64,000 nucleotides of DNA from Pseudomonas sp. MWU13-2100 (GTDB lineage Bacteria; Pseudomonadota; Gammaproteobacteria; Pseudomonadales; Pseudomonadaceae): NCBI RefSeq assembly GCF_023242365.1, contig NZ_JALLIX010000005.1, positions 1 to 64,000 on the forward strand, read 5' to 3'. Each line of letters starts with the position of its first letter. The first letter of the stretch is position 1. The notes beneath the pieces were generated by a model. It was not told the DNA's origin. It saw only the letters and a list, made by a program, of their open reading frames with translations, and searched no databases. The position numbers were made by a program, and so were the translations under genes. Positions 42,052 through 52,119 of this stretch are shown here, piece after piece.

Positions 42052-42684
42052 ATGAAAAACTCTCAAGCTGAAATTCTTCGTGAGTACGGGCCGTTTCCAG
42101 GGGCCGACTCGGTGGCGGGCGTGACCTATGACGGCCAGCACGTCTGGTTTGCCTCCGGCGACAAGCTCAACGCCCTCGACCCGGAAAGCGGGGCGCTGGT
42201 GCGCTCGATCGATGTCGCCGCGCAGGCCGGAACCACCTTTGATGGTCGCTATCTGTTCCAGATTGCCGAGGGGCGCATCCGCAAGATCGATCCGAAGAGC
42301 GGTGAGGTGCTTACAAGCATACCGGCCCCCGGCAATGGCGGTGACTCCGGCTTGGCATGGGCCGAGGGGACGCTCTGGGTCGGGGAGTATCAGGGGCGCA
42401 GGATCCATCAGGTCGATCCCGAAACCGGGGCGGTTCTGCGCATTATTGAATCGAAGCGCTTCGTCACGGGTGTTACCTGGGTCGATGGCGAGCTTTGGCA
42501 CGGTACCTGGGAAGACGACAAGAGTGATGTCCGGCGGGTGAATCCGCAAACGGGGGCGCTGCTGGAGCGCATCGATATGCCGGCCGGCGTGGGTGTATCG
42601 GGACTTGAGTCCGATGGTGAAGATCGGTTTTTTTGCGGTGGTGGGAATAGCGCAAAAATCCGCGCGGTCCGTCGCCCCAGGTAA
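42052..42684 (+). CDS. Beta-propeller protein of the glutamine cyclotransferase type
   Basis: 210 residues built of repeated blades: VAGVTYDGQHVWFASGDKLNALDPESGALV, GTTFDGRYLFQIAEGRIRKIDPKSGEVL, GLAWAEGTLWVGEYQGRRIHQVDPETGAVL, GVTWVDGELWHGTWE. The pattern matches glutaminyl-peptide cyclotransferase and YncE-like propellers. No signal peptide is visible, so it is probably cytoplasmic. It begins 9 bases after the preceding regulator gene and is likely co-transcribed with it. Confidence 0.75.
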   Translation: MKNSQAEILREYGPFPGADSVAGVTYDGQHVWFASGDKLNALDPESGALVRSIDVAAQAGTTFDGRYLFQIAEGRIRKIDPKSGEVLTSIPAPGNGGDSGLAWAEGTLWVGEYQGRRIHQVDPETGAVLRIIESKRFVTGVTWVDGELWHGTWEDDKSDVRRVNPQTGALLERIDMPAGVGVSGLESDGEDRFFCGGGNSAKIRAVRRPR

Positions 42685-42713
42685 GCAGCATGGCCTGCGG
42701 CGTTTATCCGGAC

Positions 42714-42809
42714 GCCATCGCCGGCAAGCCGGCTCCCACAGGTCCGCGCATCACTGCAAGGGGGCGTTGTCGCCACGCTCCTTTGTAGGCCCCAGCTTGC
42801 TGGCGATAG
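42714..42809. repeat. REP pair
   Basis: CATCGCCGGCAAGCCGGCTC at 42714 with CCCACAGG after it is a standard Pseudomonas REP; an inverted partner GCTTGCTGGCGATAG ends at 42809. It fills most of the gap between convergent genes. Confidence 0.75.
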
Positions 42810-42839
42810 CGCTTCAGGGTTCACCCACGGCCCGGAGCA

Positions 42840-43607
42840 TCAGGCCAGGATGATTTCCTTGACGCTGGCTTTCAGTGCCTCGAATGCTGCTTCTTCGCTG
42901 GCTCGCTGGTTCGTCACCAGTACGTCGATACGTTCCGCCGGACAGTAGCTGATACGGCTCTGCACGCCGAGCTTGCTGTAGTCGGCGAGGATCACCACCC
43001 GTTCGGCGTGCTCGGCCATGGCCCGGGCCACCTCGCTTTCACGGTGATCGTAGTTGCTGGCGCCGTGGTGGGCGTCGACACCTACCGGCGAGAGCAGCGC
43101 GAGGTCGGCGCGATAGCGGCCGATTTCCGCCACCGTGGTCGCGCCCACCGTGGCCGGTGAGCGGTCACCGAGGGAGCCGCCGAGGATGATCACTTCGTTA
43201 TGCAGGCTGCCCGGTGCGCTGCCACGCAGGTGCAGCGCGACATTGAACGAGTTGGTGATCACGGTCAGCCCACCTAGCTTGGCCAACTCCTGGGCCAGAA
43301 TTTCAGTGGTGGTGCCGGCGTCGATGAAGATCGTCTGGCCATGGCTGAGCAAGCTGACAGCGGCGCGGGCCAGGTCACGCTTGAACTTGACGTTGATATG
43401 CGCGCGCTCGGCAATCGGCGCTTCGTCCTCGACCGGGATCGCGCCGCCGTGGATGCGTTTCAACTCGCCCAGGGCTTCCAGTGCCACCAGGTCGCGGCGC
43501 ACGGTTTCGCGGGAGACATTCAGTTCCGTGACGATGCGGTCGGTGGTCACGCGCTGCAAGGTTGCCAGCAGCGCACGAATCCGCTGGTAACGCTCTTCTT
43601 GCCACAT
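42840..43607 (-). CDS. DeoR/GlpR-family repressor
   Basis: 255 residues. HTH: RVTTDRIVTELNVSRETVRRDLVALEALGELKRIHGGA, residues ~18-56, the DeoR signature. Effector domain: IFIDAGTTTEILAQEL and VITNSFNVALHL, which binds a phosphorylated sugar in relatives. It stands divergent from the HAD phosphatase gene (43870) across 262 bases. No sugar-catabolic gene is adjacent, so the target is unclear. Confidence 0.9.
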   Translation of the reverse strand: MWQEERYQRIRALLATLQRVTTDRIVTELNVSRETVRRDLVALEALGELKRIHGGAIPVEDEAPIAERAHINVKFKRDLARAAVSLLSHGQTIFIDAGTTTEILAQELAKLGGLTVITNSFNVALHLRGSAPGSLHNEVIILGGSLGDRSPATVGATTVAEIGRYRADLALLSPVGVDAHHGASNYDHRESEVARAMAEHAERVVILADYSKLGVQSRISYCPAERIDVLVTNQRASEEAAFEALKASVKEIILA

Positions 43608-43869
43608 ACCTCATGTCCTTGTTGTTGCGATCAGTATCCGAGTACGCATTGTGGGAGGCGGGACAGCGCTGTCAAGTTTGCTGGCCGATTGCCGTCGGTG
43701 AGAAAGTGTCGATGTGCCATAAATGTGTAATATTGTGGCATTGTTGTATTTATGTGTATTTGGCGCTAGCCTCGTCACCGGGCGGCTCGTCCCCTGCGCC
43801 CTTGTCTTGAAACACGCTCTCGCCGTCGCCCCGTTTGCGACCATTCTTCTAAGATCCAGGAGTTATGCC

Positions 43870-45150
43870 ATGCAGCGTCGCCAGTTTCTGAACACCCTTG
43901 CCGCCGTTTCCGTTGTCAGTCCCCTGTTGTTGAGCGGTCGCCTTGCCGAGGCCGCGACTACCAAGGCCGTGCCGAGCGAGCTGGACCCGGCGCGCTGGTC
44001 GCCGCTGAACCAGAAACGCTTGCAGGCGGTGATCGACCAGCATGGCGTGAAGAGTGCGTCCTACCACCCGGACAAGCGTCCGTACGCGGTGTTCGACTGG
44101 GACAACACCTGCATCATGAATGACTGCGAAGAGGCGCTGCTGGTCTACCAGATGAATCATCTGCAGTACAAACTCAGCCCCGACGAGTTTGCCGCCGTGC
44201 TGCGCCAGGACGTGCCCAACGGCCCGTTCATGAAGGACTACCTCACGGTCGATGGCAAACCGGTGAACATGGAAGACATCGCCGCCGACGTCGAAGCCGA
44301 CTACCGCTGGCTGCACGCCAACTACCAGGGGCTGGCCGGCAGCAAGAGCCTGGAGGAAATCCAGGCCACCGACCAGTTCAAGGACTTCTTCAGCAAGCTG
44401 TACTTCATGTATGACGCGATCTGCGACAGCTACCCGGTGGAGATCGGTTACAAGTGGATCCTCTACTTCTACAAGAACATGACCACCGCCGAGTTGCAGG
44501 CGATGGCGGAGGCCTCCAACAACCACGACCTCGGTGACGGCCTGCGCAAGGTCAAGTACGAAAGTCCGCGCAGCCTGCCGGGCAAGGCCGGGGTGGTCGC
44601 CGACACGCACTTCCATGGCATCCGTATCCACGAGGAAATCCGTGGCCTGATGCACACGCTGCGGGCCAACGGTATTGACGTGTATGTCAGCACTGCTTCC
44701 ATCGATGATGTGGTGCGGGTGTTTGCCGGCAATTCCAACTACGGTTATGGCGTGCCGCCGGAAAACGTGATCGGCCTGCGCCTGGCGATGAAAGACGGCA
44801 AGTACGACAGCAGCTACCTGCCAGGCTGGCACTTCAACTACGGCCCGGGCAAGACCGTCGGGATCAAGAATGTGCTGGTGGCGAAGAAGGGCTATGGCCC
44901 GGTGCTGGTGGCCGGCGACAGCGACGGCGATGCCTGGATGCTGCGTGACTTCAAGGACACCGCCGTGGGCGTGATCGTCAACCGCATGAAAAAGGGCGAG
45001 ATCGGTGCCGACAGCCAGAAGGCCGCCGAGCAGTTGGGCAAGGCGGACGCGCGTTTCGTCCTGCAGGGCCGCGATGAACAGACCGGGCTGATGATCCCGG
45101 ATGAAAAGTCGGTCAAATACGGCAAGACCGAGCGCAAACTGCTGGCGTAA
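43870..45150 (+). CDS. Tat-exported HAD phosphatase, phosphorylcholine phosphatase-like
   Basis: 426 residues. MQRRQFLNTLAAVSVVSPLLLSGRLAEAA is a twin-arginine type signal. Motif I is AVFDWDNTC (nucleophile Asp, general acid Asp), followed by EEALL as in PchP of P. aeruginosa. Motif II is VYVSTASIDDVVRVFA, and motif III/IV VLVAGDSDGDAWML. The ENVIGL and NYGYG segments also match PchP-like proteins. Expected to be a periplasmic phosphomonoesterase; phosphorylcholine is a guess from similarity. An AGGAG site lies before the ATG at 43870. Divergent from the DeoR gene. Confidence 0.85.
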   Translation: MQRRQFLNTLAAVSVVSPLLLSGRLAEAATTKAVPSELDPARWSPLNQKRLQAVIDQHGVKSASYHPDKRPYAVFDWDNTCIMNDCEEALLVYQMNHLQYKLSPDEFAAVLRQDVPNGPFMKDYLTVDGKPVNMEDIAADVEADYRWLHANYQGLAGSKSLEEIQATDQFKDFFSKLYFMYDAICDSYPVEIGYKWILYFYKNMTTAELQAMAEASNNHDLGDGLRKVKYESPRSLPGKAGVVADTHFHGIRIHEEIRGLMHTLRANGIDVYVSTASIDDVVRVFAGNSNYGYGVPPENVIGLRLAMKDGKYDSSYLPGWHFNYGPGKTVGIKNVLVAKKGYGPVLVAGDSDGDAWMLRDFKDTAVGVIVNRMKKGEIGADSQKAAEQLGKADARFVLQGRDEQTGLMIPDEKSVKYGKTERKLLA

Positions 45151-45673
45151 GTCGGCCGGCTCGCGGGTGGCGCAAGGCTGCCCGCGGGTCGTGGTAATGA
45201 TTGTTTCGCCCCCTCCTCAAAAGACAGTGGACTGTGCACTATCCCGCTACGACAGCTCTCTTATTGGCCGTTGTTACACTGAAAAAACAGCGCAAAAATC
45301 GCACACGAAGTGCCATTGGACAACAGTTCATGCGCGCTGTTTTATTCAGTTTATCAACCGCTCCATCTATGTGAACGAGAGTCGTTTTATGAAAACCGAT
45401 ATGCCCTTTGTCAAGTTCAAGCAGGGCATGCCTATCAACTGGCAAGTCGTGTCTGGCAGCAGGACAAAGTTACTCATTCCGGGGAGATAGAAATCACCCT
45501 GAGTGGCAATAACTATAAAGGCCTGTTGATCCAGTTAGAGCGCCATATCGAGCCCCAGCCAAGGTAACCTGAACGCTGGAACCGCTCCTTTGCAAGGGAC
45601 GTACTACACTGGTTGAGTGATTGGCGTCCCTCTGCAACCGAACGTTCACGCAGCCTGGCCTCGGAGTGGTTTC
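45151..45673. other. 523-base region between HAD phosphatase and chemoreceptor genes
   Basis: Besides the doubtful small ORF it contains a CGCGGG/CCCGCG hairpin at about 45162-45187 just after the phosphatase stop, without a T-run, and the GGAG site of the chemoreceptor gene at its right end. No RNA gene recognised. Confidence 0.4.
45310..45567 (+). CDS. Small hypothetical ORF, uncertain
   Basis: 85 codons from a GTG. The second half (YENRYALCQVQAGHAYQLASRVWQQDKV, then GEIEITLSGNNYKGLLIQLER) looks like a folded small domain, while the first 25 residues look random. A different frame holds ATG 45390 with an upstream purine stretch but stops after 33 codons. Either a small gene with its start inside this span, or a decayed remnant. 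Confidence 0.3.
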   Translation: MPLDNSSCALFYSVYQPLHLCERESFYENRYALCQVQAGHAYQLASRVWQQDKVTHSGEIEITLSGNNYKGLLIQLERHIEPQPR

Positions 45674-47296
45674 ATGAAGACAAGGAACATCAGGTTGACC
45701 CTCAGATCGGCCCTCGGCTTCGGACTGATCTGTCTGCTGTTGATCAGCCTCGGACTGACTTCGCTGTATCGGATGAAGGAAATCCACGACGCCTCCCTGA
45801 GACTGCAAACGGACTGGCTGCCGAGTGTCCGCCAGGCCGGCCGCATTCAAGATGCCGGGCAACTCTACCGGCTTGATGCCCGCCGCTTTGTCATGGATGA
45901 AGACCGCCAGAGCAGAAGCTCCCTGGACAAATTACAGGCGCTGAAAGTGGTCTTGAGCCAGGAAACCGAAAAATACGTTTCGCGGGTTTCCAGTCCCGAA
46001 GAAAAACAGCTTTATGACCAGGTGGTCGTTAATGTGCGCAATTATCAGGACCTGATCGATCGACTGGTGAGCATGAGCCCGACTGCGTCCTTCGAGACCA
46101 TGACCCACTTCATTCGTGACACTACCAGCGAAGCGGCGAAAAAGTTACAGACTTCGATTCAAGCGCTGATCCTCCTCAACGAGGCGGGTGCCGAGCGTTC
46201 GGGGCAGGCGTCGAACGCCAGCTACGACAGCGCGTTCCTGCTGACGCTGGTGTTCATGGTGCTGGCCCTGGTGATTACCTGCGTCGTGGCGCTGCTGTAT
46301 ACCCGCAGTATCGCGCAACCGATCAATACCTTGCGTCTGTCGATGCAGAAGATCGCCGATGGTGATCTGAAAAGTAAGGTGGAGGTCAGCGGCCGGGATG
46401 AAATCACCGACCTGCAGACGGTCGCCGCCACCATGCGTTCGAGCCTCAAGAACACCATCGAGCATATCTCCGACTCTTCCCGGCAACTGGCCTCGGCGGC
46501 TGAGCAGATGAGCGCGATTACCCAGGAGTCGACGGCGGGTATTCAAAAGCAGAGCATTGAAACCGACCAGGCCGCCACTGCCGTCAACCAGATGACCGCG
46601 GCCGTCGAGGAGGTGGCCAGAAATGCCATTTCGGCATCCCAGTCCACCCAAGCCTCGGAAAGCTCGGCACGGATCGTCCAGGATCGGGTCGATGAAACCA
46701 TCGGCTCCATCGAGCGCTTGAGCAGCCGTGTCGAACAGACCAAAACCGATATAGAAGGCCTGGCCGGACAAGCCCTGCACATTGCCAAGGTCCTCGACGT
46801 GATCGGCGCCATCGCCGAGCAGACCAACCTGCTGGCATTGAACGCCGCCATCGAAGCCGCGCGGGCCGGTGAGCAGGGCCGTGGCTTTGCGGTGGTCGCG
46901 GATGAAGTGCGTGCGCTGGCCCATCGCACCCAGCAGTCGACCCAGGAAATCGAGCAGATGGTCAAGGGTATCCAACTCGATTCGAAGAAGGCCGTGGAGT
47001 CGATGAACCACAGCAGCGAAGAAACCCGGGTGACCCGTTCGCTGGCCCACGAAACGGGCTTGGCGATCAAGGAAGTGACCCTGTCGATTTCGCATATCAA
47101 TGAAAAGAACCTGCTGATCGCTACGGCTTCCGAGCAACAGGCGCAGGTGTCCAAGTCCGTTGACCGTAACCTGATGAGTATTCGTGATCTTTCCATTCAA
47201 AGCTCGTCGGCCGCGAGCCAGACGTCTATCGCCAGTAGCGAGCTGTCCAAACTGGCGGGGAGTCTGAATCACCTGATCTCGCGGTTTTCACTGTAG
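45674..47296 (+). CDS. Methyl-accepting chemotaxis protein
   Basis: 540 residues. N-terminal membrane segment (~9-29), a four-helix-bundle type periplasmic sensor (~30-190), second membrane segment ([22 protein letters not shown]), a HAMP domain ([22 protein letters not shown]), and the signalling hairpin with tip [41 protein letters not shown]. Length and order match 40-helix receptors of Pseudomonas. No C-terminal CheR pentapeptide (ends SRFSL). Ligand unknown. ATG at 45674 preferred, with GGAG seven bases before it. Confidence 0.93.
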   Translation: MKTRNIRLTLRSALGFGLICLLLISLGLTSLYRMKEIHDASLRLQTDWLPSVRQAGRIQDAGQLYRLDARRFVMDEDRQSRSSLDKLQALKVVLSQETEKYVSRVSSPEEKQLYDQVVVNVRNYQDLIDRLVSMSPTASFETMTHFIRDTTSEAAKKLQTSIQALILLNEAGAERSGQASNASYDSAFLLTLVFMVLALVITCVVALLYTRSIAQPINTLRLSMQKIADGDLKSKVEVSGRDEITDLQTVAATMRSSLKNTIEHISDSSRQLASAAEQMSAITQESTAGIQKQSIETDQAATAVNQMTAAVEEVARNAISASQSTQASESSARIVQDRVDETIGSIERLSSRVEQTKTDIEGLAGQALHIAKVLDVIGAIAEQTNLLALNAAIEAARAGEQGRGFAVVADEVRALAHRTQQSTQEIEQMVKGIQLDSKKAVESMNHSSEETRVTRSLAHETGLAIKEVTLSISHINEKNLLIATASEQQAQVSKSVDRNLMSIRDLSIQSSSAASQTSIASSELSKLAGSLNHLISRFSL

Positions 47297-47347
47297 CCGG
47301 GCCTCCAGCGAGGTACCTCAGTGTGATGGGAAACCAGGACATTGGTC

Positions 47348-48592
47348 ATGCTAAGACAGATACAGGTGAGTGAGCTGCGTGTCGGTATGTATGTGCAATC
47401 CTTTTGTGGTTCCTGGATGGATCACCCGTTCTGGCGCAGTCACTTTCTGCTCGATGATGAACAGGATATAGAAAAGATCCATGCCTCCGGTATCGCCGCG
47501 CTCTGGATAGATACCGAGAAAGGACTGGATCTCGAGGTTGACACGCTACCTTCGCCAGCCGTGCCGGTGCTTGAGCCGCCGGCCATTGCGGCACAGGAGC
47601 GTCCGCGCAATCGCCCGCGGATCGCCATGAGCGATGAGGTGGTCCATGCGCTGAGTCTGTGCGCCAGGACCAAGGCCGCGGTGCTGAGCATGTTCGCCGA
47701 CCTGCGGATGGGCACCGCGGTTCATCCCGAGCAGATTTCCCACTTGATCGCGGAAATCTCGGATTCGCTGATGCGTCATCCCGACGCCCTGATCAGCCTG
47801 GCCCGGCTCAAGACCAGCGATGAATACACCTACATGCATTCGGTGGCGGTGTGCGCCCTGATGATGAGCCTGGCCTACCGCCTGAACCTGCCCGATGGCC
47901 TGGTGAAAGAGGCCGGCATGGCGGGCATCCTGCACGAGGTGGGCAAGATGATGGTACCTGCCGAGTTGCTGAATAAGGCCTCGCCGCTGACTGAGGCCGA
48001 ATTCGAGACCCTGCGCCGCCACCCCGAGATCGGCGCGAAGATGCTACTCGACACCCGCCATTTCAGCCCGAGAGTGGTGGATGTCTGCCTGCATCATCAC
48101 GAGAGAGTCGATGGCAGCGGTTATCCGCACAAGCTCTGCGGCACGCAGATCAGCCTGTTCTCGCGGATGGCCGCGGTGTGTGACTGCTATGACTCGGTGA
48201 CCTCCGAGCGACATGGCAAGCCAGCCTGGACGGCGGCCGTGGCCATTCGAAAAATGGCCGATTGGAAGGGGCAGTTCGATGAGCAGATCTTCCATGCCTT
48301 TGTCCGTTGCATCGGGATCTATCCGGTGGGGGCCCTGGTGCTGTTGCACAGCGGTCGGCTGGGGATCGTCATGGAGCAACACGAGCGGTCATTGCTGACC
48401 CCTCGGGTGAAGGTGTTCTACTCCTCGAAACTGCGGATGCCCATTGCCCAGAGTGTCATCGATCTTGCCGAAGCCTGCGAACATGATTCGATTGCCGGCC
48501 TGGAGTCGGTCAAGAAGTGGGGATTCAAGCACCTGGACGAACTGTGGTCGGGTATTTCCATCGGCAAACAGTCGATCTTCAATACCGCCTAG
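47348..48592 (+). CDS. DUF3391/HD-GYP domain protein with HE in place of HD
   Basis: 414 residues. DUF3391 N-terminus (IQVSELRVGMYVQSF, DHPFWRSHFLL), then the HD-GYP domain of cyclic-di-GMP phosphodiesterases. The domain reads ILHEVGKMMVP where the family has HDxGK, while RRHPEIGAKML, HHHERVDGSGYP and DCYDSVTS are normal. The Asp to Glu change affects a metal ligand, so activity is uncertain. It lies 51 bases after the chemoreceptor gene on the same strand and may be co-transcribed, linking chemotaxis and c-di-GMP signalling. The open frame starts with TTG at 47342; ATG 47348 is chosen. Confidence 0.9.
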   Translation: MLRQIQVSELRVGMYVQSFCGSWMDHPFWRSHFLLDDEQDIEKIHASGIAALWIDTEKGLDLEVDTLPSPAVPVLEPPAIAAQERPRNRPRIAMSDEVVHALSLCARTKAAVLSMFADLRMGTAVHPEQISHLIAEISDSLMRHPDALISLARLKTSDEYTYMHSVAVCALMMSLAYRLNLPDGLVKEAGMAGILHEVGKMMVPAELLNKASPLTEAEFETLRRHPEIGAKMLLDTRHFSPRVVDVCLHHHERVDGSGYPHKLCGTQISLFSRMAAVCDCYDSVTSERHGKPAWTAAVAIRKMADWKGQFDEQIFHAFVRCIGIYPVGALVLLHSGRLGIVMEQHERSLLTPRVKVFYSSKLRMPIAQSVIDLAEACEHDSIAGLESVKKWGFKHLDELWSGISIGKQSIFNTA

Positions 48593-48595
48593 GGG

Positions 48596-49486
48596 TCAGG
48601 CTGCCACCGCCAGAGCCGTGACCAGGAATTCGATAAAGGCCCGGGTCTTCTGCGGCACCCGGCGCGCCGAGGGATAGACCGCGTTGATACTGATCGCCGG
48701 AGCCTGCCATTCGCAGAGCACCGGGACCAGGGTGCCGGCGGCCAGGGCGTCCTCGACGATAAAATCGGGTAGCAGGGCGATGCCCATGCCGGCTTGCGCC
48801 GCCTGGGCCAGCAGATCACCATTGTTGGCATGCAGGGGGCCGGTGACGGTGACCCGCTGGGTCTCGTTGCCATTGCTCAGTTGCAAGCTGACGCCGCTTT
48901 GCAGGTAGCCGTAGTTAAGGCACTGGTGGGCCGTCAGGTCCTTGGGAGTCCGTGGCGTTCCGGCGCGTGCCAGGTAGGCCGGGGAGGCCACCATGATGCG
49001 TGGCGCGGGAGCGAGCAAACGGGCGACCATGGAAGAGTCAGGCAGGCTGGCAATCCGGATGGTCACGTCGAAGCCGCCGCGCACCGGATCGACTTGCTGG
49101 TCGCTGAGCACCAGTTGCAGTTCCACATTCGGGTGCTGCTGGTGGAACAGCGGAATCAGCGGCCCCAGGCGTCGCAGGCCGAAGGACATGGGCGCGTTGA
49201 CCCGCAGCACACCGCGCAATTCACCGACGCCATCGCGGGCCCGTTGTTCGGTTTCGTCCAAGGACGCGAGCAGTTCGCGGGCCGCCTCGTAGTATTCCGC
49301 GCCGGCTTCGGTCAGGTGCAGGCTGCGGGTGGTGCGTTGCAGCAGTTGCACGCCAATGGCCTCTTCCAGCGCCTGGATCTGCTTGCTGACTTTCGAACGC
49401 GGAACATCCATGGCCCGGGCCGCCGCGGCAAAGCCATTGGCGCCGACAGTGGCGACGAAGGCGCGCATGCAGTCGATACGATCCAT
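48596..49486 (-). CDS. LysR-family regulator
   Basis: 296 residues. HTH at the N-terminus: MRAFVATVGANGFAAAARAMDVPRSKVSKQIQALEEAIGVQLL. Effector domain from ~90 (GVLRVNAPMSFG). Belongs to the large group of LysR regulators of unknown target in Pseudomonas. The stop is 3 bases from the convergent HD-GYP gene. Confidence 0.9.
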   Translation of the reverse strand: MDRIDCMRAFVATVGANGFAAAARAMDVPRSKVSKQIQALEEAIGVQLLQRTTRSLHLTEAGAEYYEAARELLASLDETEQRARDGVGELRGVLRVNAPMSFGLRRLGPLIPLFHQQHPNVELQLVLSDQQVDPVRGGFDVTIRIASLPDSSMVARLLAPAPRIMVASPAYLARAGTPRTPKDLTAHQCLNYGYLQSGVSLQLSNGNETQRVTVTGPLHANNGDLLAQAAQAGMGIALLPDFIVEDALAAGTLVPVLCEWQAPAISINAVYPSARRVPQKTRAFIEFLVTALAVAA

Positions 49487-49701
49487 ATTGTCCCTTTTCC
49501 AGAATCAATGCTCTGTGGATTCTAGGGCGTTGCCTGGTGCTTATCCAGCATCGAGGGGGCCTGTATCGTGGTTTTCTCGAACTGCCGTTCCTGTAAAAAA
49601 TTTCATCCTGCGGGGAACAGGCTGAAATGCGCAGCTCGATAGGATGAGCCCAAGTCAGCAGGAACTCGTGCTGACGAACTCAAACTATTGGAGAGTGACT
49701 G

Positions 49702-49914
49702 ATGAAATCCCTTAAAGCATTGTTGATCGTGACCCTGATGACTGCTTCCGTTGCGGCCATGGCCGAAGGCGGCGGTGATGGCGGTGATAAAGTCATGGCC
49801 CGCATGGACGCGGCCCGCGATACGTCCATGGCCTATTACCAGAAGTCTGAAAAAGCCCAGGCCGTGGCGGCCGGCAAGCAGGCCGCGTCCGATAGCGTCG
49901 AACGCACCAACTGA
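49702..49914 (+). CDS. Small periplasmic hypothetical protein
   Basis: 70 residues. Signal peptide MKSLKALLIVTLMTASVAAMA is followed by a short mature part, EGGGDGGDKVMARMDAARDTSMAYYQKSEKAQ. TTGGAGAG precedes the ATG at a good distance. A short glycine/aspartate stretch leads into a helix. Family not recognised. Confidence 0.75.
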   Translation: MKSLKALLIVTLMTASVAAMAEGGGDGGDKVMARMDAARDTSMAYYQKSEKAQAVAAGKQAASDSVERTN

Positions 49915-49953
49915 CGGTGGAGGTCGGCGGTCGGGCCGAGAGGCCGGCCGGTT

Positions 49954-49986
49954 TGCCCCGCAGGCGTTTGACGCCTGCCGAGGGGC
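49954..49986. terminator. Hairpin after the small periplasmic gene
   Basis: GCCCC-GCAGGCG and CGCCTGC-GAGGGGC form a strong stem with a 5-base loop. There is no T-run, so it may act as a Rho-assisted or mRNA-end structure. It lies between convergent genes. Confidence 0.4.
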
Positions 49987-50118
49987 ACCGGATCAGCATA
50001 CAACAGGCATCAAGCGGGTCGCTGACTGGCCGTGTGGCAGCAGGACCCGAAGCACGCATTGTCCCGGGAGCGGAGTAGCCGACTGCCCGGGTCGCCTTGG
50101 GCGAGAGTGAAACTGCGG

Positions 50119-51039
50119 TTACTGAGCCAGCAACGCTTCGAGCTTTTCCTGGTCACGGGCAAACTGACGGATACCCTCGGCCAGTTTCTCGGTGGCCATG
50201 GCGTCTTCGTTGGAGGCCCAGCGGAATTGCGCTTCATTGAGTTGCAGGCGCGGCTCCCCCGCGGCGCCTGGCACCAGTCGACGCTCCAGCGGGCCTTCGT
50301 CCTGGCTGAGCTTTTCCAGCAGGTCGGGGCTGATGGTCAAACGGTCGCAACCGGCCAGTTGTTCGATCTGGTTGAGATTGCGGAAGCTCGCGCCCATGAC
50401 CACGGTCTTGTAGTCGTTGGACTTATAGTAGTTGTAGATGCGCGTTACCGACTGCACGCCCGGATCGTCGGCACCGCTGTATTCGTTGCCGGTGGACTTC
50501 TTGTACCAGTCGTAGATCCGGCCCACGAACGGCGAGATCAGGAACACCCCGGCATCGGCGCAGGCCGCGGCCTGGGCGAAGGAGAACAGCAGGGTCAGGT
50601 TGGTCTGGATCCCGTCTTTTTCCAGTTTCTCGGCGGCGCGGATGCCTTCCCAGGTCGAAGCCAGTTTGATCAGTACGCGGTCACGGCCGACGCCGACCTT
50701 GTCGTACAGCTCGATCAACTGGTGGGCCTTGCCCAGCAGCGCGGTTTCATCGAAGGACAGGCGCGCATCGACTTCGGTGGAAATTCGCCCTGGAATCACT
50801 TTGAGAATGCCACTGCCCACGGACACCGCGAAATGGTCGCAGGCCAGGCCCACATCGCCCTTGGCGTGAGCCACGGCGGCCTTGAGCAGCTCGGCGTAGC
50901 CTGGCAGCGCGGCGGCCTTGAGCAGCAGCGAAGGGTTGGTGGTGGCGTCGACCGGCTTCAGGCGGGTAATAGCGTCGAGGTCGCCGGTGTCCGCGACCAC
51001 GGTGGTGAACTGCTTGAGTTGTGCAAGCTTCGAAGTCAT
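50119..51039 (-). CDS. tal: Transaldolase
   Basis: 306 residues, as in E. coli TalB (about 317). Transfers dihydroxyacetone units between sedoheptulose-7-phosphate and glyceraldehyde-3-phosphate in the pentose phosphate pathway. Family signatures: [31 protein letters not shown] and the catalytic lysine in [12 protein letters not shown]. Also [13 protein letters not shown]. The open frame runs to 51075, but ATG 51039 gives the standard N-terminus [12 protein letters not shown]. Monocistronic. Confidence 0.97.
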   Translation of the reverse strand: MTSKLAQLKQFTTVVADTGDLDAITRLKPVDATTNPSLLLKAAALPGYAELLKAAVAHAKGDVGLACDHFAVSVGSGILKVIPGRISTEVDARLSFDETALLGKAHQLIELYDKVGVGRDRVLIKLASTWEGIRAAEKLEKDGIQTNLTLLFSFAQAAACADAGVFLISPFVGRIYDWYKKSTGNEYSGADDPGVQSVTRIYNYYKSNDYKTVVMGASFRNLNQIEQLAGCDRLTISPDLLEKLSQDEGPLERRLVPGAAGEPRLQLNEAQFRWASNEDAMATEKLAEGIRQFARDQEKLEALLAQ

Positions 51040-51171
51040 GAGCGTCTCTGTCGGGAAGGGCGTGGATCCATGCACTGATTGAGTGCGGCTGAGGTGAAAA
51101 GTTCTGTCAGTCGAATGCGTTCAAGAATGCCGCCGAACCAGGGGTTTGTGCAACCCAAACTGTAGGACGGT

Positions 51172-52065
51172 TCAGGTTTGCGCGCTCGGCATCAGTGTCG
51201 CGATCAAGGCGCGGATAGTCCCGGGCAGTGCTTCGAGTTCGCGCACCAGTATGCTGCGCTCGCGAATCGCCCAGGGCTCGTCCAGCGCCACGGTCACCAG
51301 TTCCATGGTCCGGCTGTGGCGCACGGCGGCGGACTCGGGAATGATGCCGATGCCCACGCCGGCCTCGACCATCCGACAGATGGCCTCGAAACTGGAAACC
51401 TGGATACGCAACGACAAGGTCTTGCCCAGCCGTTCGACATGCTCGCGCAAAAAACTCAGCAAGGTGCTGCCTTCGTGCAGGCCGATATGCTGGTACGCCA
51501 GGGTCTGGTCGAGGGCTATCGACTGCTGCGCCGCCAGTGCATGTTCCACCGGCACGATCAGCACCAGGCGGTCGGTGCTGAAGTGCATCACCTGCAGGCC
51601 GCTGGCTTCCACCGGGCCGGCGATGATGCCCATGTCGGTGGTGCCGTCGAGTACGCCGCGGACGATGTCCCGCGATAACCGTTCCTGCAGGTCCACCGTC
51701 ACCCCTGGGCGCAGGGAGAGGAAACCGGCCAGCACCTCCGGGAGAAACTCGGTGACGGCCGTGGTGTTGGCGAAGATGCGGATATGCCCGGCGGAATCGC
51801 CGCCGTAGCTGGTGAACTCGCTCTTCAGATAGTCGACCTGACGCATGATCAATCGCGCATGTTGCAGCAAGCGCTGGCCGGCCGGGGTGACCTCCACGCC
51901 ACGGCTGTCGCGGTACAGCAGGCGCGTATCGAGTTGCGCTTCCAGGGCCTTGATCCGTGCGCTGGCGGCGGCCGGCGAGAGGAAGGCACGCCGAGCGCCC
52001 TGGGTCAGGCTCGGCGATTCGGCGATATGGATGAAGAGGCGTAGATCCGCCAGGTCGAAATGCAT
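51172..52065 (-). CDS. itcR: LysR-family regulator of the itaconate genes (ItcR/RipR-like)
   Basis: 297 residues with a LysR HTH (LADLRLFIHIAESPSLTQGARRAFLSPAAASARIKALEAQL) and an effector domain from ~90 (GHIRIFANTTAVTEFLPEVL). ATG 52065 is chosen over upstream codons. Divergent from the itaconyl-CoA hydratase gene, the same place as PA0877 in P. aeruginosa, whose relatives activate itaconate genes when itaconate is present. A repeated 32-base element at 52120 and 57814 is a candidate binding site. Confidence 0.85.
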   Translation of the reverse strand: MHFDLADLRLFIHIAESPSLTQGARRAFLSPAAASARIKALEAQLDTRLLYRDSRGVEVTPAGQRLLQHARLIMRQVDYLKSEFTSYGGDSAGHIRIFANTTAVTEFLPEVLAGFLSLRPGVTVDLQERLSRDIVRGVLDGTTDMGIIAGPVEASGLQVMHFSTDRLVLIVPVEHALAAQQSIALDQTLAYQHIGLHEGSTLLSFLREHVERLGKTLSLRIQVSSFEAICRMVEAGVGIGIIPESAAVRHSRTMELVTVALDEPWAIRERSILVRELEALPGTIRALIATLMPSAQT

Positions 52066-52119
52066 GGGGCGACTCCGCTCAGAGGCAGCGTGCAAGTAGG
52101 ACGTTGGCGTTCAGCATAA

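Noticed and set aside
45390..45491. 33-codon ORF from ATG 45390 as a gene or frameshifted start
   Set aside because: It is short, has no partner domain, and the better-looking coding signal is in another frame; a frameshift cannot be shown from one sequence.
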